The position numbers were made by a program, and so were the translations under genes. Positions 32,290 through 44,654 of a stretch of 64,000 bases of DNA are shown in pieces; the stretch's first letter is position 1; each line of letters begins with the position of its first letter. The stretch comes from Halichondria panicea (Eukaryota; Porifera; Demospongiae; Suberitida; Halichondriidae). The stretch spans positions 3,622,763 to 3,686,762 of the forward strand of contig NC_087379.1 in assembly GCF_963675165.1 (NCBI RefSeq). Direction: 5' to 3'. The notes under the pieces were generated by a model. It saw nothing but the letters and a program-made list of their open reading frames with translations, was not told the origin of the DNA and searched no databases.

Positions 32290-34020
32290 GCGCACGGCTG
32301 TCAAGTTGGCAAGTGCATATAGAACTCTAGAACGTATCAGTACTTTCCTAAAACGTGGGCAAAGCAAGGAGTCAGTGACAGAGCCAGGGGGGGTATCCCC
32401 TGTATGACACGTATGACACCCATATTTGAATCAGTTTTATCACTTTACAGTGGTGAGCACATCCGATGCCTTGCTCTCATTAACGATCTCTCATTAACGA
32501 TCCAATTTGACTGCAATTTGACTGTGGGGAAATGTTTAGGAACGTTTTTGATGGCAACATCCAGTGGTGTTGTTCTACAGATTTGGGATTGGTAGCAGTG
32601 GTTTTGAGCAGCCATACAGCCAAACACAGCTGACATGAGTTTCCAAACGACAATGAACAGCTGCTGGCTGTTCCTGGCTCTGTATCATCGGAGTTCCTTT
32701 CTGCGTAAGCCATGCAAACGTGCACAGTATAAGATTATGCACATGTTACAAAAAATCAACTGAAGGGTATAAATAATTATGGGTATCCTTGGGGGAGCGC
32801 CCAGACAGACACTTCAAAGCCAGCATGGTAGCCACATTTTTGAAAAGGTTTTATGTAAGGTTTTATGTATTGACATAATTTAACCACTTGCACACGCAGT
32901 ATTTAATTTCAATGCGTGGACTAGTATAGTAGTAACCGAAAAAATACAAACAATGCGCATGCAGATCGTATCAGATCCATGTGGTAGCTTGTAAAACCAA
33001 AGAATTTGACTAAGTTCTTAGTTTTTCATGGCTTCCAACATAGTGTACATAGTGCCATGCATTCTCATCTAAACACTCTGTGCATCTGTTCTCTGCTGAT
33101 TCTCTGAAAAAGGACCTTCCAGGAAGCTCTTCTTCAGATTCCCAGGGCTAGAGAAGGCCTTGAGTCATTACCTGTTAGCTCAAAGTTGAAGGGTGTGAGA
33201 AAGAGGGGGAAGAATAGCTCCTTTCACATTGAATGGACAGCCTTTGTCGAAGAGGTATGCGGGTGTAACTCGCAGGAGAAGACTTGCTTTTGAGACACTT
33301 CTGTGTTTGACATTATTATATTTCAAGTCCATTTCAGTCAAGAAAGTTTCTTAGCTGGATCTTCAAATGCAAACTCCAAACTCCTCTAGCTCAACCTCTT
33401 TCAGACCATTGATCTGTATCTCCTGCGTGATTCCATTGAGTAGGAATGCTCAAGTGCAGTACTAGTGCTTTGGGGGTACACCTACACCTGCAATAATTAT
33501 ATTATTATTGCAATTATTATTGCAATTACCAATACTGAATAATTTACTGAATACACTGTGTGTATGTGCGCGCGCACGTGCGTGCGTGTGCATGTGTCTT
33601 ACATACAATTTAGATGACAAATTTTAGTTGCACGTGTGCTTGATACATAATTATTGTAGGGGTGTACATGTAGGGGTGCACATGTACACATATTGGGTTT
33701 CGAATGCGACGTTATTACGAATGTTTACATAAATCGCTATTAAAAGCTATTGAAAGACACGCAAAAAGTGAGCATGATTGAACTTCCACGTGACAAAGTA
33801 TTAGTATGTTAATTTAGAATATGTGACTGTCCACGGGAAAAGGGTGTATTGGGGAGATATCTTTGTTTCCAGTAAAATGGGTTTAAAGTTTAACTAAACT
33901 TCCTTTTTTTCCTGTACATCACATGAGAATAGAAATTACATCATATGAAAGAGCAAGAAATAGGCTTTAAATAGATATTTACACTTAATGATGATCTGAA
34001 TACTAAGTTTAAAGAAGTGT
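32290..34020. other. Noncoding stretch with a Z-DNA-prone run
   Basis: No gene is seen. 33550-33600 is an alternating purine-pyrimidine run (TGTGCGCGCGCACGTGCGTG). Short duplications occur at about 32484-32510 and 33655-33680. Confidence 0.5.
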
Positions 34021-34623
34021 GCTTTTCAATGTCGGTAACAAGCAGTCCAATGCCAAAGTAGCTCCTCTGCTCAGCCTGCAACTCCTCTACAGGAAGGTGC
34101 TACTACTGTTGATCTAGATAGGAGTCTTGAAGACATTAGTCAAGCTGAGAAGCTGAGAGTACAGAAACATTCATCGCTAACTCGTGTGGATGTAAAATGG
34201 GTCCTAAGAACTCTCCGTGCTCAAAACTTTTAACTAAAAACACCATTGTGAAGTTCAGGAATGAGAGTATAGATCATGAATTGGATCTTGTTATTCTTGC
34301 TCTACGGATACTCAGCCTAATTCGAAAGTCAGTGAAAAATCAATGGCTATAAGTACTTTGTGCATGGAGTGCGCGTCTGACGTTTATGTTCCTTCATTGT
34401 GTTCCTTCATTGTGTTAGTCATACGAGATTTGAACACTTGCATAATTATAAGCATTTTGTTGAAGTTGGCTTGACGACTCGGACTCATGGAAATCAAAAG
34501 ATACTGCCGAAAAATTCTTTCGTAATCGTACTAATCTCGGAAAGAGAAAACGAACTTGTACTGTATGCAAAGACCCAGGGCACACTAAAAAGACTTGCCC
34601 AAATAAAGACTTGCCCAAATAAG
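34021..34623 (+). pseudogene. Degenerate transposon-type ORF with CCHC zinc knuckle
   Basis: 34150-34320 reads NSCGCKMGPKNSPCSKLL and then HELDLVILALRIL, a cysteine pattern followed by an ELDL block that I associate with an invertebrate transposon protein family. 34355-34450 reads KYFVHGVRV, a TGA, then MFLHCVSHTRFEHLHNY. A 13-bp tandem duplication (GTTCCTTCATTGT, 34388-34413) breaks the frame. The end (about 34475-34620) encodes RTCTVCKDPGHTKKTCPNK, a zinc knuckle of the C-x2-C-x4-H-x4-C type. The middle of the protein is missing. Confidence 0.45.
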
Positions 34624-34947
34624 TGACTGATGTGAAACAGTATTGTTTTTAGCTGTTTTTCCCATGTTTTATACAACTTCCTGTCGTACAGGATGTAAAC
34701 AGGATGTTATATTTGGGCTTGTATCTCAATAAACGATCCATATATAAGTTTAAATTATTTTACACCATATTCCTATACACAATATTCTATAAGTAATGAG
34801 GTGTTTAAAAGTGTTAGAAACTCAATTTATCAAAATATCCCTAAAACACGTCACATATATAGTTGAGACATAATTAATGGACTAAGTGTGATAGTTTGTG
34901 CCCATGCCATTGTGGATGTGATTCACAATCAATGTGTCATCTGCAAA

Positions 34948-36195
34948 CCCTTTCCCCGTTTTAAGAAAATACAGAATAAATAACAATTTTCTTTAAAAAT
35001 GTGTATGTCATGAACCATACATTGAAATGACTTGTAACTATTTCCTACAGGTAGCGCAGACCCCAAAGGTATCTTGACACCATCTTCGTTACCTAGCAAC
35101 TGACCCCACTAATTAGCAATTGTTTACAAACTATGTACACAAATAATATTGTATGAAAGCACAAAGTGGAAAGCACAGAGTGGCTAAAGACACTAAATAA
35201 GTGGTGTTCTCATGGTGACATGGTTGAATCAGGATCTGCAGAAAGTTTTTTGCGAGGTCGTATCAGCAGACGCCCTTTTCCCGGGAAATGTTTTCTTCAC
35301 CTACACACAGGTTTACAAGTTCAATGGTGGCTCATGATGTCCACTGCTGTACTAACTAGCCAAGCTATCAAGACTACAGATGCTACTGTAGACTTACCAG
35401 ATCCAAGAAGAAGTTGTTCCATCGCAAGAGGATATATATCAGGCCTATATTTTCTAGTTTGAGGTAGCTTTTTATCTAGCCCTCTCACTCAACAAGGCCA
35501 TAAGCATCGATATTCTATAAGCATCGATATTCTCATTGTCTAGCTACTTTAGAACTTGTACTACGAAGATCTTGAAACATTATCAAACGGTCACTTTTCT
35601 TTCGACATTACTCGTACGACATTACTCGTACCTCGAGGCAGCATATTAAAGATACCATGTGAAAGAGCAGCTCAATGCGAGCGTGTGCATAGCTCCAACA
35701 CAGTGGGCACAACGAATTTTTGAAAATGACCACTAAAGTGGCCGTCATATGTGACAGGGCCTAGGAAAACAACCCTTATGGAGCAAACTAATAATGTTCA
35801 GTACACTACAAAGTAAAATATTTAGAGCTATTTTAGGATTTTGGTTTTCTTTCATAAGAAGGAACTTCAATATCTCCTCTAACTAAAAAAAAAATTTTTT
35901 ATCCGAACATTTTTTTGTATAGCCGTTACAAGGCAGCCATTGAATTTTTTCATGCTGTTCTTGTATGCGGATAGAACTTCGAACATTAGTTTCTCAAAAC
36001 GGTAGGTCAATACTGTCCCCCTTTCACCCGAAAATATTTTGGGGTAGGAAGGTGCAAAGTGAGTGATATTGTAATCAATTTGAAGCTTAAACACTGCTTT
36101 ATTTAATTAAGCAATAAAATACAATTAATTAGTTTGCTCCATAAGGGTTGTTTTCCTAGGCCCTGTCACATATGACGGCTTCAACGGGGAAAGGG
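34948..36195. mobile_element. TTAA-associated element, copy 2 (1.25 kb)
   Basis: Perfect 13-bp terminal inverted repeats: CCCTTTCCCCGTT at 34948-34960 and AACGGGGAAAGGG at 36183-36195. TTAA follows the right end, but the left flank is CAAA, so the target-site duplication is not intact. It shares blocks with 30765-31100. It contains an open frame at 35166-35462 (+) of unknown function and a nested palindromic element at 35741-36179. TTAA with CCC...GGG ends would fit piggyBac-type elements. Confidence 0.65.
35741..36179. mobile_element. Palindromic MITE nested in the TTAA element
   Basis: Terminal inverted repeats of about 52 bp: the left starts GCCGTCATATGTGACAGGGC and the right ends GCCCTGTCACATATGACGGC. 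The related copy at 30765-31100 lacks this segment. No clear target-site duplication was seen. Confidence 0.85.
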
Positions 36196-36234
36196 TTAAC
36201 CTCGCATTCGAAATGAAAGCACCGCAGGTGCTGA

Positions 36235-36660
36235 TGCCTCGGTGGAGATGCCAAAGCTACATAACATAAAGCTACTAATAGCTTACTGCGCAAACTCAAA
36301 GAGTGGGTAATGATCGGCCATGATTGTTGTTAAAAATGATCGATGCCAAAAGTTCAAGTCGGCTGCCATCAGCAGAGCCTTGCAACTCTCTTCTCACTCT
36401 TGCAGCTGCCAATAGCTAGCGTTCTAGTGCAGAGCTAACTACTAAGTAGAGTAGTATTAACACTCGGTAAACAAGAATGGCAAGCAAAACTAGGCATAAC
36501 TTGAGAACGAAGCATTATTTTGCAAATACACGAATTAAAATCCAAGAAAAAGAAAACTCTTACTTGCACTTGCACTTGATTCATCCTTGAGCAGCTGTAG
36601 CAGTCTACACAGACACAAACATACTACCGTATACCTCGCTTGCGCATCCGCACCGAAGCA
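36235..36660 (-). mobile_element. TGCCTCGGTG MITE, copy A
   Basis: Short inverted ends TGCCTCGGTG (36235-36244) and CACCGAAGCA (36651-36660). The reverse complement matches copy B at 53488-53846 in order: GCGAGGTATACGGTAGT, GTGTAGACTG.TACAGCTGCT, GCAAGTAAGAGTTT, GTAGCTTTGGCA. Noncoding. Confidence 0.7.
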
Positions 36661-37275
36661 TAATTATGGTAGATGCATGTAGTAGGTCTCAGTGAATGTC
36701 TCGTCTCTTATATGCATGTAGATTGATTGAACGGTATACAATGTACACGTAATATCTACATAATATCTACATATTCATTGAAGAAGCAGCTTACCAATGA
36801 ACTTGATGTTCATACACAGCTTTCAGATCCTCCCTACACCACGGTAGTTTCACTTGGAATTTTAGTTATTGCGTTGCACGGCTACGTGACGTCACAACCC
36901 CAATTTCTTGGTGCGGCAAGATGCTAGCGACAGAGTGGCACTGTTGTGGGCTTTAAACCTGCTACATGCCACCTCAGCCTTAGATTATCACAGCCTGAAT
37001 AGCTGAATAGTTCTTTGTTCTGATCCTTGCACCACCAGGCCCCAGCCAGCTCAGGTAAATGAACCACATAAATGCTGTGGATAGTGCAATTTTCCAAGAT
37101 CAGGCACAGTGTCTTAGCTATAGATATAAATCTTCATATTCTTGCTGCGTTGAATGGTTCTTGAGAAAAACATATTTGCAAAGTATCACCACTTGACCAA
37201 TTACCCAATTACCACAAAGCTAGCTAGCTAGCTCCAGCTGCACTGCTGCACAGTCAAGAAGTATAAGTACTAGCA
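36661..37275. other. Noncoding stretch upstream of the RAG1-like gene
   Basis: No gene is seen. CACAGTG occurs near 37087 but is not paired with a convincing second terminus, so it was not called a Transib-type end. Confidence 0.4.
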
Positions 37276-37785
37276 ATGGAGGAGCATGTCAAGTGTCTAG
37301 CAAAACTTTGTAGAGTGTGCTCTAAGAATATAACCGAAGAAAGAAATCTATTGCAGAATTTAAAGATTGATCCGGAATTGGAACACAACAGCTCCCCGGT
37401 TTTGCAACAGGTGCTACAAGTGCAATTGAGCAAGATGGCACAAAATCATCTTTACGAGTAACATTTTGGAAACAACATAGTAACGAACAATGTGAGACAT
37501 GTGCTAGATTTGTACAGAGTTGCCGAGCGGGGAGAAAGCCTAAGGTTCGGAAGGGGGGGGAAACATGACAGCATTACTAATGGGCATATGCTCCAGTCGA
37601 TTCACTCCATGAAATTAATGCCCCAACTTTCAACGTCCCAGTCGAGGTTCAGTGACACACCACCCCCAATCCAGCTCTGCCAATCTTGTGACAACATTTT
37701 GGACGAGCCTGTGGAAACAAAGTGTAGACACAGTATATGTAAACGCCCAGTGTGCTCTGAAAATTTCTAAATCTATCGGATGTCA

Positions 37786-37807
37786 GACCCTTTCCCGACC
37801 CTTTCCC
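37786..37807. repeat. 11-bp tandem duplication in the RAG1-like RING region
   Basis: GACCCTTTCCC is repeated in tandem. The upstream frame reads IGCQTLSRP and the downstream frame reads TLSRGTFKNF, so the shared peptide TLSR marks the duplication-induced shift. Confidence 0.85.
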
Positions 37808-40196
37808 GAGGCACTTTCAAGAATTTTAGGTTACACTGTGACCATCCCAAGTGCAAGGCTGTCGTACCTTTGACTAGTCTCCGTGACCATGTGACCAGAT
37901 GCTCTCCAACCCTGGCAAGACAGGTGTTAATGATTCAAACTCCGTCTCCACAGTCCACCCCCGGTCCTAGTAACCAGTCCACACCCAGTGTCACACCCAG
38001 TGGTGGCCGTCCAGAAACCCCTCTCACCCGGTCTCGCTCCAGTCCATTCTCGAGTCACCACTTGACAGAACCCCAACAAAAGCAGTTGCGTCGCGAAGAT
38101 TGTTGCACAAGAGCGAGTTACCAACAGGGGGACAGGTAAGGGAAATGTATCTTATATTTTCACACCAAAATTTACGTACCTAGCCCATTTGCTTGAGTCG
38201 GATTCGTAAACCTCGGAAAGACTCCTTGTCTACCTGCACCAGAACTCTAGGAAAGAGTCAGAGTCATGGGTGATTCTTCAGCTAAGAGACAGCTGGAGGA
38301 TGAATTTCGTAGAACTTCCCCAGAGGCTAGACAGCAAATCCTCAGAAATGCCAAGATCACTGAGACCACCGTGTCACCTGAAGAGGTTTTAGCTATGAAA
38401 GCTGATCTCTCAGTATACCATGGAATAAGCTAAGACATCTTAAACGGTAAGTCAAATAGACAATCCAATCAAATAGACAATACAATAATTATACGTATGT
38501 ACGTACATGAAGGTGGATATGCCATTGGGGGAAAAGGCTATCAAGTGAGGCCAAGCAGCGAAAACTCATTAAGAATATCATACCTGTTGACATCCTAGCT
38601 GAGGAGGCCATGTTTACTTTCAACAGAACAGGGGGAGGGTTTGAGATTCGTGGTGCTGCTTATGCCCAAGTCCCTGACATCAGCAAGTTAGTGATTTGGT
38701 TGTTGGATTCCAACCAGAGGTAATTAGTACTCGTTTCAAGCTTGACATTTCACAATTAGTTGCACTCGACTGACGTGGCACAACGGATTGATCCCAGATG
38801 ATGAATGAAGTTTGGGTTAAGGTTGGAGGAGACAAAGGTGGTGGGACATTTAAGATGTCCCTGCAGCTTGCAAACGTAGCTCACCCTAACTCAATCAACA
38901 ACACATTTGTGTTTGCCTGCTTTGAGGCTAACGATTCTGTCACGAATCTTCACGATAGTCTCGATGGGTACAGAGACCAAGTCCCAAGTCGAGGCCCTCA
39001 TGGCATTGACATGGCAGTAAGTACCACAATGAAGGTGATAACCAACAAAGTACAATTGATTTTTCAGGGACAGTGTTTTTTTGTTTGGGGACTACGAGTT
39101 CCAGTGCAGAATATACGGACTTTCAGGGGCAGCTGGTCAGTTAAGCACAAATGTTCTTTAAGTGTTCAGTTCGATCTTACATGTCGACATTGTTGCTTGT
39201 GGTGCCATGTCACATCCACTGAGATGCAGCTATCACCATCCAGTCCAACGAAGCGGAATCAGAGCTCCCCTCCCCTCGTACACTAGACATCGATCACACA
39301 AAGTTTATTCAGAAGGGTGGTGGGAACCTGAAGAAAGCGAAAGAGTACAACAATGTAATTTAGATCAGGTAAGTAAACAAAACCTTAAATTGTCAAAATA
39401 GAGATTATCAATGGAAAATTCTTTATTAGGGTGTGTCTACCAAGCCTACACATCAGTTTAGGTGTTTTTCTTAAGCTTTTCACCTTGTTTGAGGAGGATG
39501 TCCATCACTTGGACGTGCTGATAGCTCTTCAGCAACGCTCACATGGTCATGCCGGAGGCATAGGTTTCCAGAAGCACATCGACAACCTGCACATTGACAA
39601 CCTCCGCATGGACAACCTCCGAGAAATGGATACGCTGTATCATGAGGCCGACGAACTGGAAGATGAAGCAGACTTCTTCGACGATCTTGCGATCTGGACA
39701 ACTCTCGATCATGAAGCAGTGATCAACTTGAGTCCCTGCGAGAGCAAGCAAGAGATTGTAGAAGGAGAGCTGCAGATTTAGTAAGCTATATTATATTTTC
39801 TTTGTAATGAGTAATTATAATTATACTTATGGCCAAAAAACCAAAGTGCCCTTTGACAAGCAAGACAGTCCATGCAATCGGGGTATTGAGAAGGTGCTTA
39901 AAACCATAGGTGTCGAACGACAGGCCTATTATTCCGGGACATTTGTTGTCCATACTTGTCTAAAGGTATATGTAACTTACGTTGTGATAATAATTATAGC
40001 AACCCAACATCGGCCTCATTACATCATCCATCATCGAGACAACTATGATCCACTGTCCGCTATTAGCAGACGACTCTGAGGTGATAGCAGAAAGATTTGT
40101 TTGCAAATTGCCACAACTGTATTAGAAGAGAGCGAAGTGTCACAGTTAGGTATGCACATTTACATTATACGTGAAACAACTATGGGACATTTTGCA

Positions 40197-40226
40197 GAGA
40201 ACAGCATTAAAGAGAACAGCATTAAA
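40197..40226. repeat. 15-bp in-frame tandem duplication in the RAG1-like core
   Basis: GAGAACAGCATTAAA is present twice, giving ENSIKENSIK. Being a multiple of three, it leaves the frame open. Confidence 0.85.
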
Positions 40227-40380
40227 GACTTTATGAAGGCTTACCGAATGGCTAATAAGAGAGTCACTCCCAAGCTTCATATGCTGGAGGACAACATAGT
40301 GCCATGGATCAGGAGATGGGGTGTGGGAGTAGGCTTCCACTCAGAGCAAGGGGCAGAATCCATCCACACCCAAGTCTAGT

Positions 40381-43300
40381 CTACGCCAACATCTGTCCTT
40401 CTCTTGATTGTAGGTATCCTAGCCCTGAAATTTTCAGGGCAGTTCTTCAGATAATGTTCTTTCATCACTCTCTCGAGCCTTTGAGTTGGATTGCGGGTGC
40501 TGGCATAAATGTTTGGCTATGGCCGGCCGGCTATTATATAATTATTACAGTTGAGGTGCTAGCTCTACCCTCTCAACAGAAAAGTGTCTTACTGTGCTGA
40601 GTCTTTAGCTAGCTAGCTACTATAAGTTCCCTAGCTTTCAACTGGTACATGGTATAGTATACTGGGCACTCACACACACTGGTAGCAAAATTCTATGATG
40701 TATAAAACTCAACGCAGCAGCTGCCTTTCTTCTTCTCTTTACAACATCCTCTCTGCTCCAGAAAATTGTTGAACTCGCAGTGCAGTCTTTTGAAAACTGC
40801 CACCCTACCAAAGCGTAACTTTTCAACCGCTCACAGGGTGAGCGTCAAACTTGGACCAAAGAAGAGAGCTCCTCTCGTCTTGTTGTTGTTCAATGTTTTT
40901 GTGCTGATATCAGCAATACTGAATGATTTGCACGTACTCAATTAGGGCTACCCCCAGGAAATACCAGTCAAAAATTAAAAATTTATTGCGCATGCTCAGA
41001 ACTAAAAGTCATTGTAATGAAACCATCGTGACACATGTTGGCCTCAGGGTAATGCCAGGAGGGAGACCAATCACATGTTCAGGTTTGAGAAGCTTATATG
41101 GCACTCTTGTTTGAGATTCACCAACAGCATTAAAAATAATTATGATCATGAGTATAATTATATACCTGCTTGGAAACAACTCATAAAACTCACAATATTT
41201 GGCACGACTGAACGCAACTCTTTCATGCTTGAAGGCTGGGGTTAGCACTGATATAATAACAGGAACACACCTGGTTTAGTTGAGGATGTGGGATTGGTCT
41301 CCAAGAATTTACAACCACTCTGAGTACCTGTCATTGAACGTCACGTGTACTCCAAACTTCTCAGCCCAGTCACATCAGCCCAGTCACAGTCACACAAAAA
41401 CAAAAACAAAAACAAGTATATACAATGGACTTGTAGTAGTCTCTGAAATAAATATGTAACAGAAACCATATATAACGTATCAACCGTATGTATACGCGTA
41501 TCAATTGTGGATATACATGTATGCGCTCACAGTACATAGGCAAAAGTAAGCCATTGTTACAGTGATCAATCTTACATGTACATTCTTGCAGGTTGCTCAA
41601 AATTCTTTGAGTTTCGTGCCAAAGTGTGTGGATTCTCCACCATCGGCCATTTGTTTGTACTTCCCACTTCCCTTTCTCTTCACCAGTCATCTGCTTCCAC
41701 TTTTCAGCAGCCAAGCGGTTCTTCTACCCCAGGTCAGAGAGTGCCTGCAATTAAGTGAGTGTGATGATATCACCGTACTAAACCACAAAGCACGATAGCA
41801 ATAATAATTAATCATTGGCTAACTATAGCTACTTAAAGCCCAGTGTATAAGTAGCATCAAGATACGCCCTTGGTAGCATATATCTAACTGGAGGAAAATT
41901 GAGCCAGACGGTTATCCATGTATCCATGTATAAATATAATTATGTGTAATACCCGAAGTATACACATGTTGGAATTTCAACAGCAATTAATTCGCCATGG
42001 ACGTAAACTTTAAGATGTATCTAAACTATAACGGCAAGGAAAAGACATGTGAAATGTTATAATAGCTATATATAGGGTTGACCTTATGAGATTCTGTATC
42101 ATAATAGCGAATGCGTGGGTGAATGCTCACTGATTTTATACTACATCTACACAGCTAAAAAGAAGCTAGACCCTTGTTGGCAAGAGTAGGATAGATGGGT
42201 GGGCCTTCGGGCATCAGGAAGGCTGGAGGAAGGGTGGGGCAAACTACAAGCTGTACGGACAAGCTTGCTGTTTGTTTTCAATAGTTTATTCCAGTGGGTA
42301 TAATTATGGGTATAATTATGACACGTATTGTCCACGTATTGTCCACTATCGAATTTATGCCATCATTGGCCGCCTCGCGCCCTCGTCCTCGGCTGATGTA
42401 GTTATAATTATTATCATGACGACTCCTTACCAAATCATGCCTTGAGGCGAGGCGATGCGACCGTGTAATAAAAATATAACACGAAAGGGACTGTATGACT
42501 TTTATTACACCCTTGTAATTTTAACAACGTGCAGGCATAGCGTAGGAATATGTTTTAGGGGGGGTCTCACTTATTGGGACAAGCACTGCAAGAGGGGCTC
42601 CAGCCCCTGGAGCCCCCTGCTGTATAAATATTTGTAACACCAGTTTAAGACATGTATGAGCCATGGAGGGGCCAGCGGAATCTTCATGAAAAAATTTATA
42701 AAGGTAACACGTACCTACAATTATAATTGTAACAATTGGGAGACCTCAGCTTCTGTGGAGGTTTTTTCGGCATGGGTTTTTCTGTGTCATTGCTCTGGCA
42801 CCTCTTCCTCTTATTTCCTATCCAATTCTATAATGGGGCCATAATGGGGCCATATGCATGCATTGTTCAAAATATAATTATTTCGAGTACATGTAGGAAC
42901 TAAGGGTAGAGGAATGGGGGGGGGGCAACATCACACGGTTACCTCCACTCTATATCAATGCACAGCAACGTGGGGTATATCTTTCTCCAGTGAGATACCG
43001 TAATTAATGTTGTACACTGTTTATAGAACCCCTCAAATTAGTGTCTATAGTGCAGGCTTTTAGTACGCAGGTGGATCTACGTTTGATTTTTGGTATCTGT
43101 ATGCATCTAGACAGTTATAATGCATCCACATACATGTAATAATGTTCTAGTAAAAGGTAAAGTGCTTGGTATATTAAAAGCACCGTAACAAATTAATTAC
43201 AGCAACCAGTTGGTGCTTTTTTAGTTCTAAAATTGTGTTCAGTCTGGTTAAGGTTATGTTCAATGTTCAATCTGCATAGGTACGGTAGTTACATACCAAC

Positions 43301-43672
43301 CTTAATTGCACTTTCTTCTTTTCCAAACATCTTTTGAAGTCTCCATGCCACCATCATATGCTTTAACTATCTCTCCTCCTCTGAAAACTCTACCTTTGCC
43401 TTTGGAATTGCCATGGTTGCTACACAAATCCACACGTACACGTGGGTATTTCAATATTTTGTGTTTTCCAGTCCAGCTGTAATACTTGATTACAACAGGT
43501 AACAACTAGTACCTAATAGCCCGGAAATAACATGTGAAGCGGGTGGTTTATATGTACTTATGACATCATTGGTGATGAATAATATTATCATTAACGTTGA
43601 AATCCCTACAGAGAACACCTGACATGGCAACACCTGACATGGCAACACTTCATGGTGTTACACCCCCTGCTA
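40381..43672. other. Long noncoding stretch
   Basis: No convincing gene was found on either strand; open frames are short and without motifs. It includes a CAAAAA simple repeat (about 41394-41413), G-runs (42917-42927), a G/C-run repeat at 42550-42625 and a 15-bp tandem duplication at 43616-43645 (CACCTGACATGGCAA). Confidence 0.5.
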
Positions 43673-43809
43673 GTTTGCCACTGCTGGGTCGTGACCCGTG
43701 GGGAAGGCAGGGCATAGGAGATCGGCTAGTTTAAAATTAAGCCTTGCAGTTTGCCACGTCGTCACCCGTGGGGAAGGCAGGGCATAGGAGATCGGCAAGT
43801 CTAAAATTA
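43673..43809. repeat. Direct repeat, two copies of about 60-67 bp
   Basis: Both copies contain ACCCGTGGGGAAGGCAGGGC and then ATAGGAGATCGGC. Copy 1 spans 43673-43739 and copy 2 spans 43750-43809, with small differences. Confidence 0.85.
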
Positions 43810-44654
43810 CAATCGAAGAAACTTTGAAGATATTGCCGAGCCCTTAAGCAGTGCAACAGTCCTTGTCGTTTTTTGATGGACATTTAACGCGAATGGTGGT
43901 TTAACGCTGAAAGACAGCATGGATGTGGAATTGATGTGGAATTGAAGCATGCACTTCGAAATTAAAGTCAACCTCGAAAATATGCTCATCTGCTAGCATC
44001 GAGTTCGATGACAGCATGGCTCCAGATGAAACACGCATGATAAAATTAATGACTGAAACCAATACTCAGTCAATACAAAGTCAATACAATTGTTTCTAAA
44101 GTGGTGAAACACATCAATAAAGTCCAAAGCCACCGTGATGCTTCATAGCATACAAAAAGGCATACAAAAAGTGTTCACGGAAGGCAGAGTACTTCGTAGG
44201 TAAGGTAATGGAAAGACTGCAAGTAGATGCTGTAGGATACGGTGAAACATGCCATTTCTGAGAAGCTCAGAAATGGTATAGCTTGTGAAGAACGCTAGTA
44301 CATCTTGAAGTGTAACGTCTGAATACAACATTTTAACATAATTATGTAACGATAAACTTTGACCTACAAAAGATGTAGGTATTCTGTATTGGCACTGCTA
44401 CCAACCGATGAAAATGACTTCGACTCAAGCAGATTGAGTATTGAATCTTACTTTGATTATGGGCTAATGGGCTAACGAATTACAACACGTGTACTAATAG
44501 GCCTTTTCACAATAAGCTATGGAATGTCTGCATGACACAGTAATTAGTTTTCCTTTAACTGGGTGAAGTTTTACTATCACTGCAATGTCGTTCAGTTAGT
44601 ACTAAGGATGCCAAAAGAAAATTTGAAGCACCAAAGTGGCTTGTGAAAAAACTC

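Larger units (their letters stand above)
37276..40380 (+). pseudogene. RAG1-like transposase/recombinase gene, degenerate
   Basis: RAG1 is the DDE recombinase subunit related to Transib transposases. In order, the locus shows: N-terminal CLAKLCRVCSKNI (37300-37340); FWKQHSNEQCETCARF (37465-37515), matching the RAG1 W.H...C..C zinc motif; RING start LCQSCDNILDEPVETKC (37670-37725), very like the RAG1 ring; and the zinc finger CDHPKCKAVVPLTSLRDH (37835-37890). The core has VWVKVGGDKGGGTFKM (Asp 38831-38833), HPNSINNTFVFACFEANDS, FGDYEFQCRIYGLSGAAG (Asp 39090-39092), LWCHVT, PSLHISLGVFLKLF, and HSEQGAESIH near the end (Glu 40356-40358). These mirror RAG1 core motifs, including GLEASG...C..C. Several small introns fit GT-AG. 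Frame breaks include an 11-bp tandem duplication at 37786-37807, a G-run shift near 37553, a 4-bp duplication near 38802 and stops near 39360 and 40378. No RAG2-like kelch gene is nearby. Confidence 0.65.

Noticed and set aside
36661-37275. CACAGTG near 37087 as a Transib/RSS-like terminus for the RAG1-like gene
   Set aside because: A single heptamer-like word is expected by chance, and I found no matching inverted partner or 5-bp target duplication downstream of 40380.
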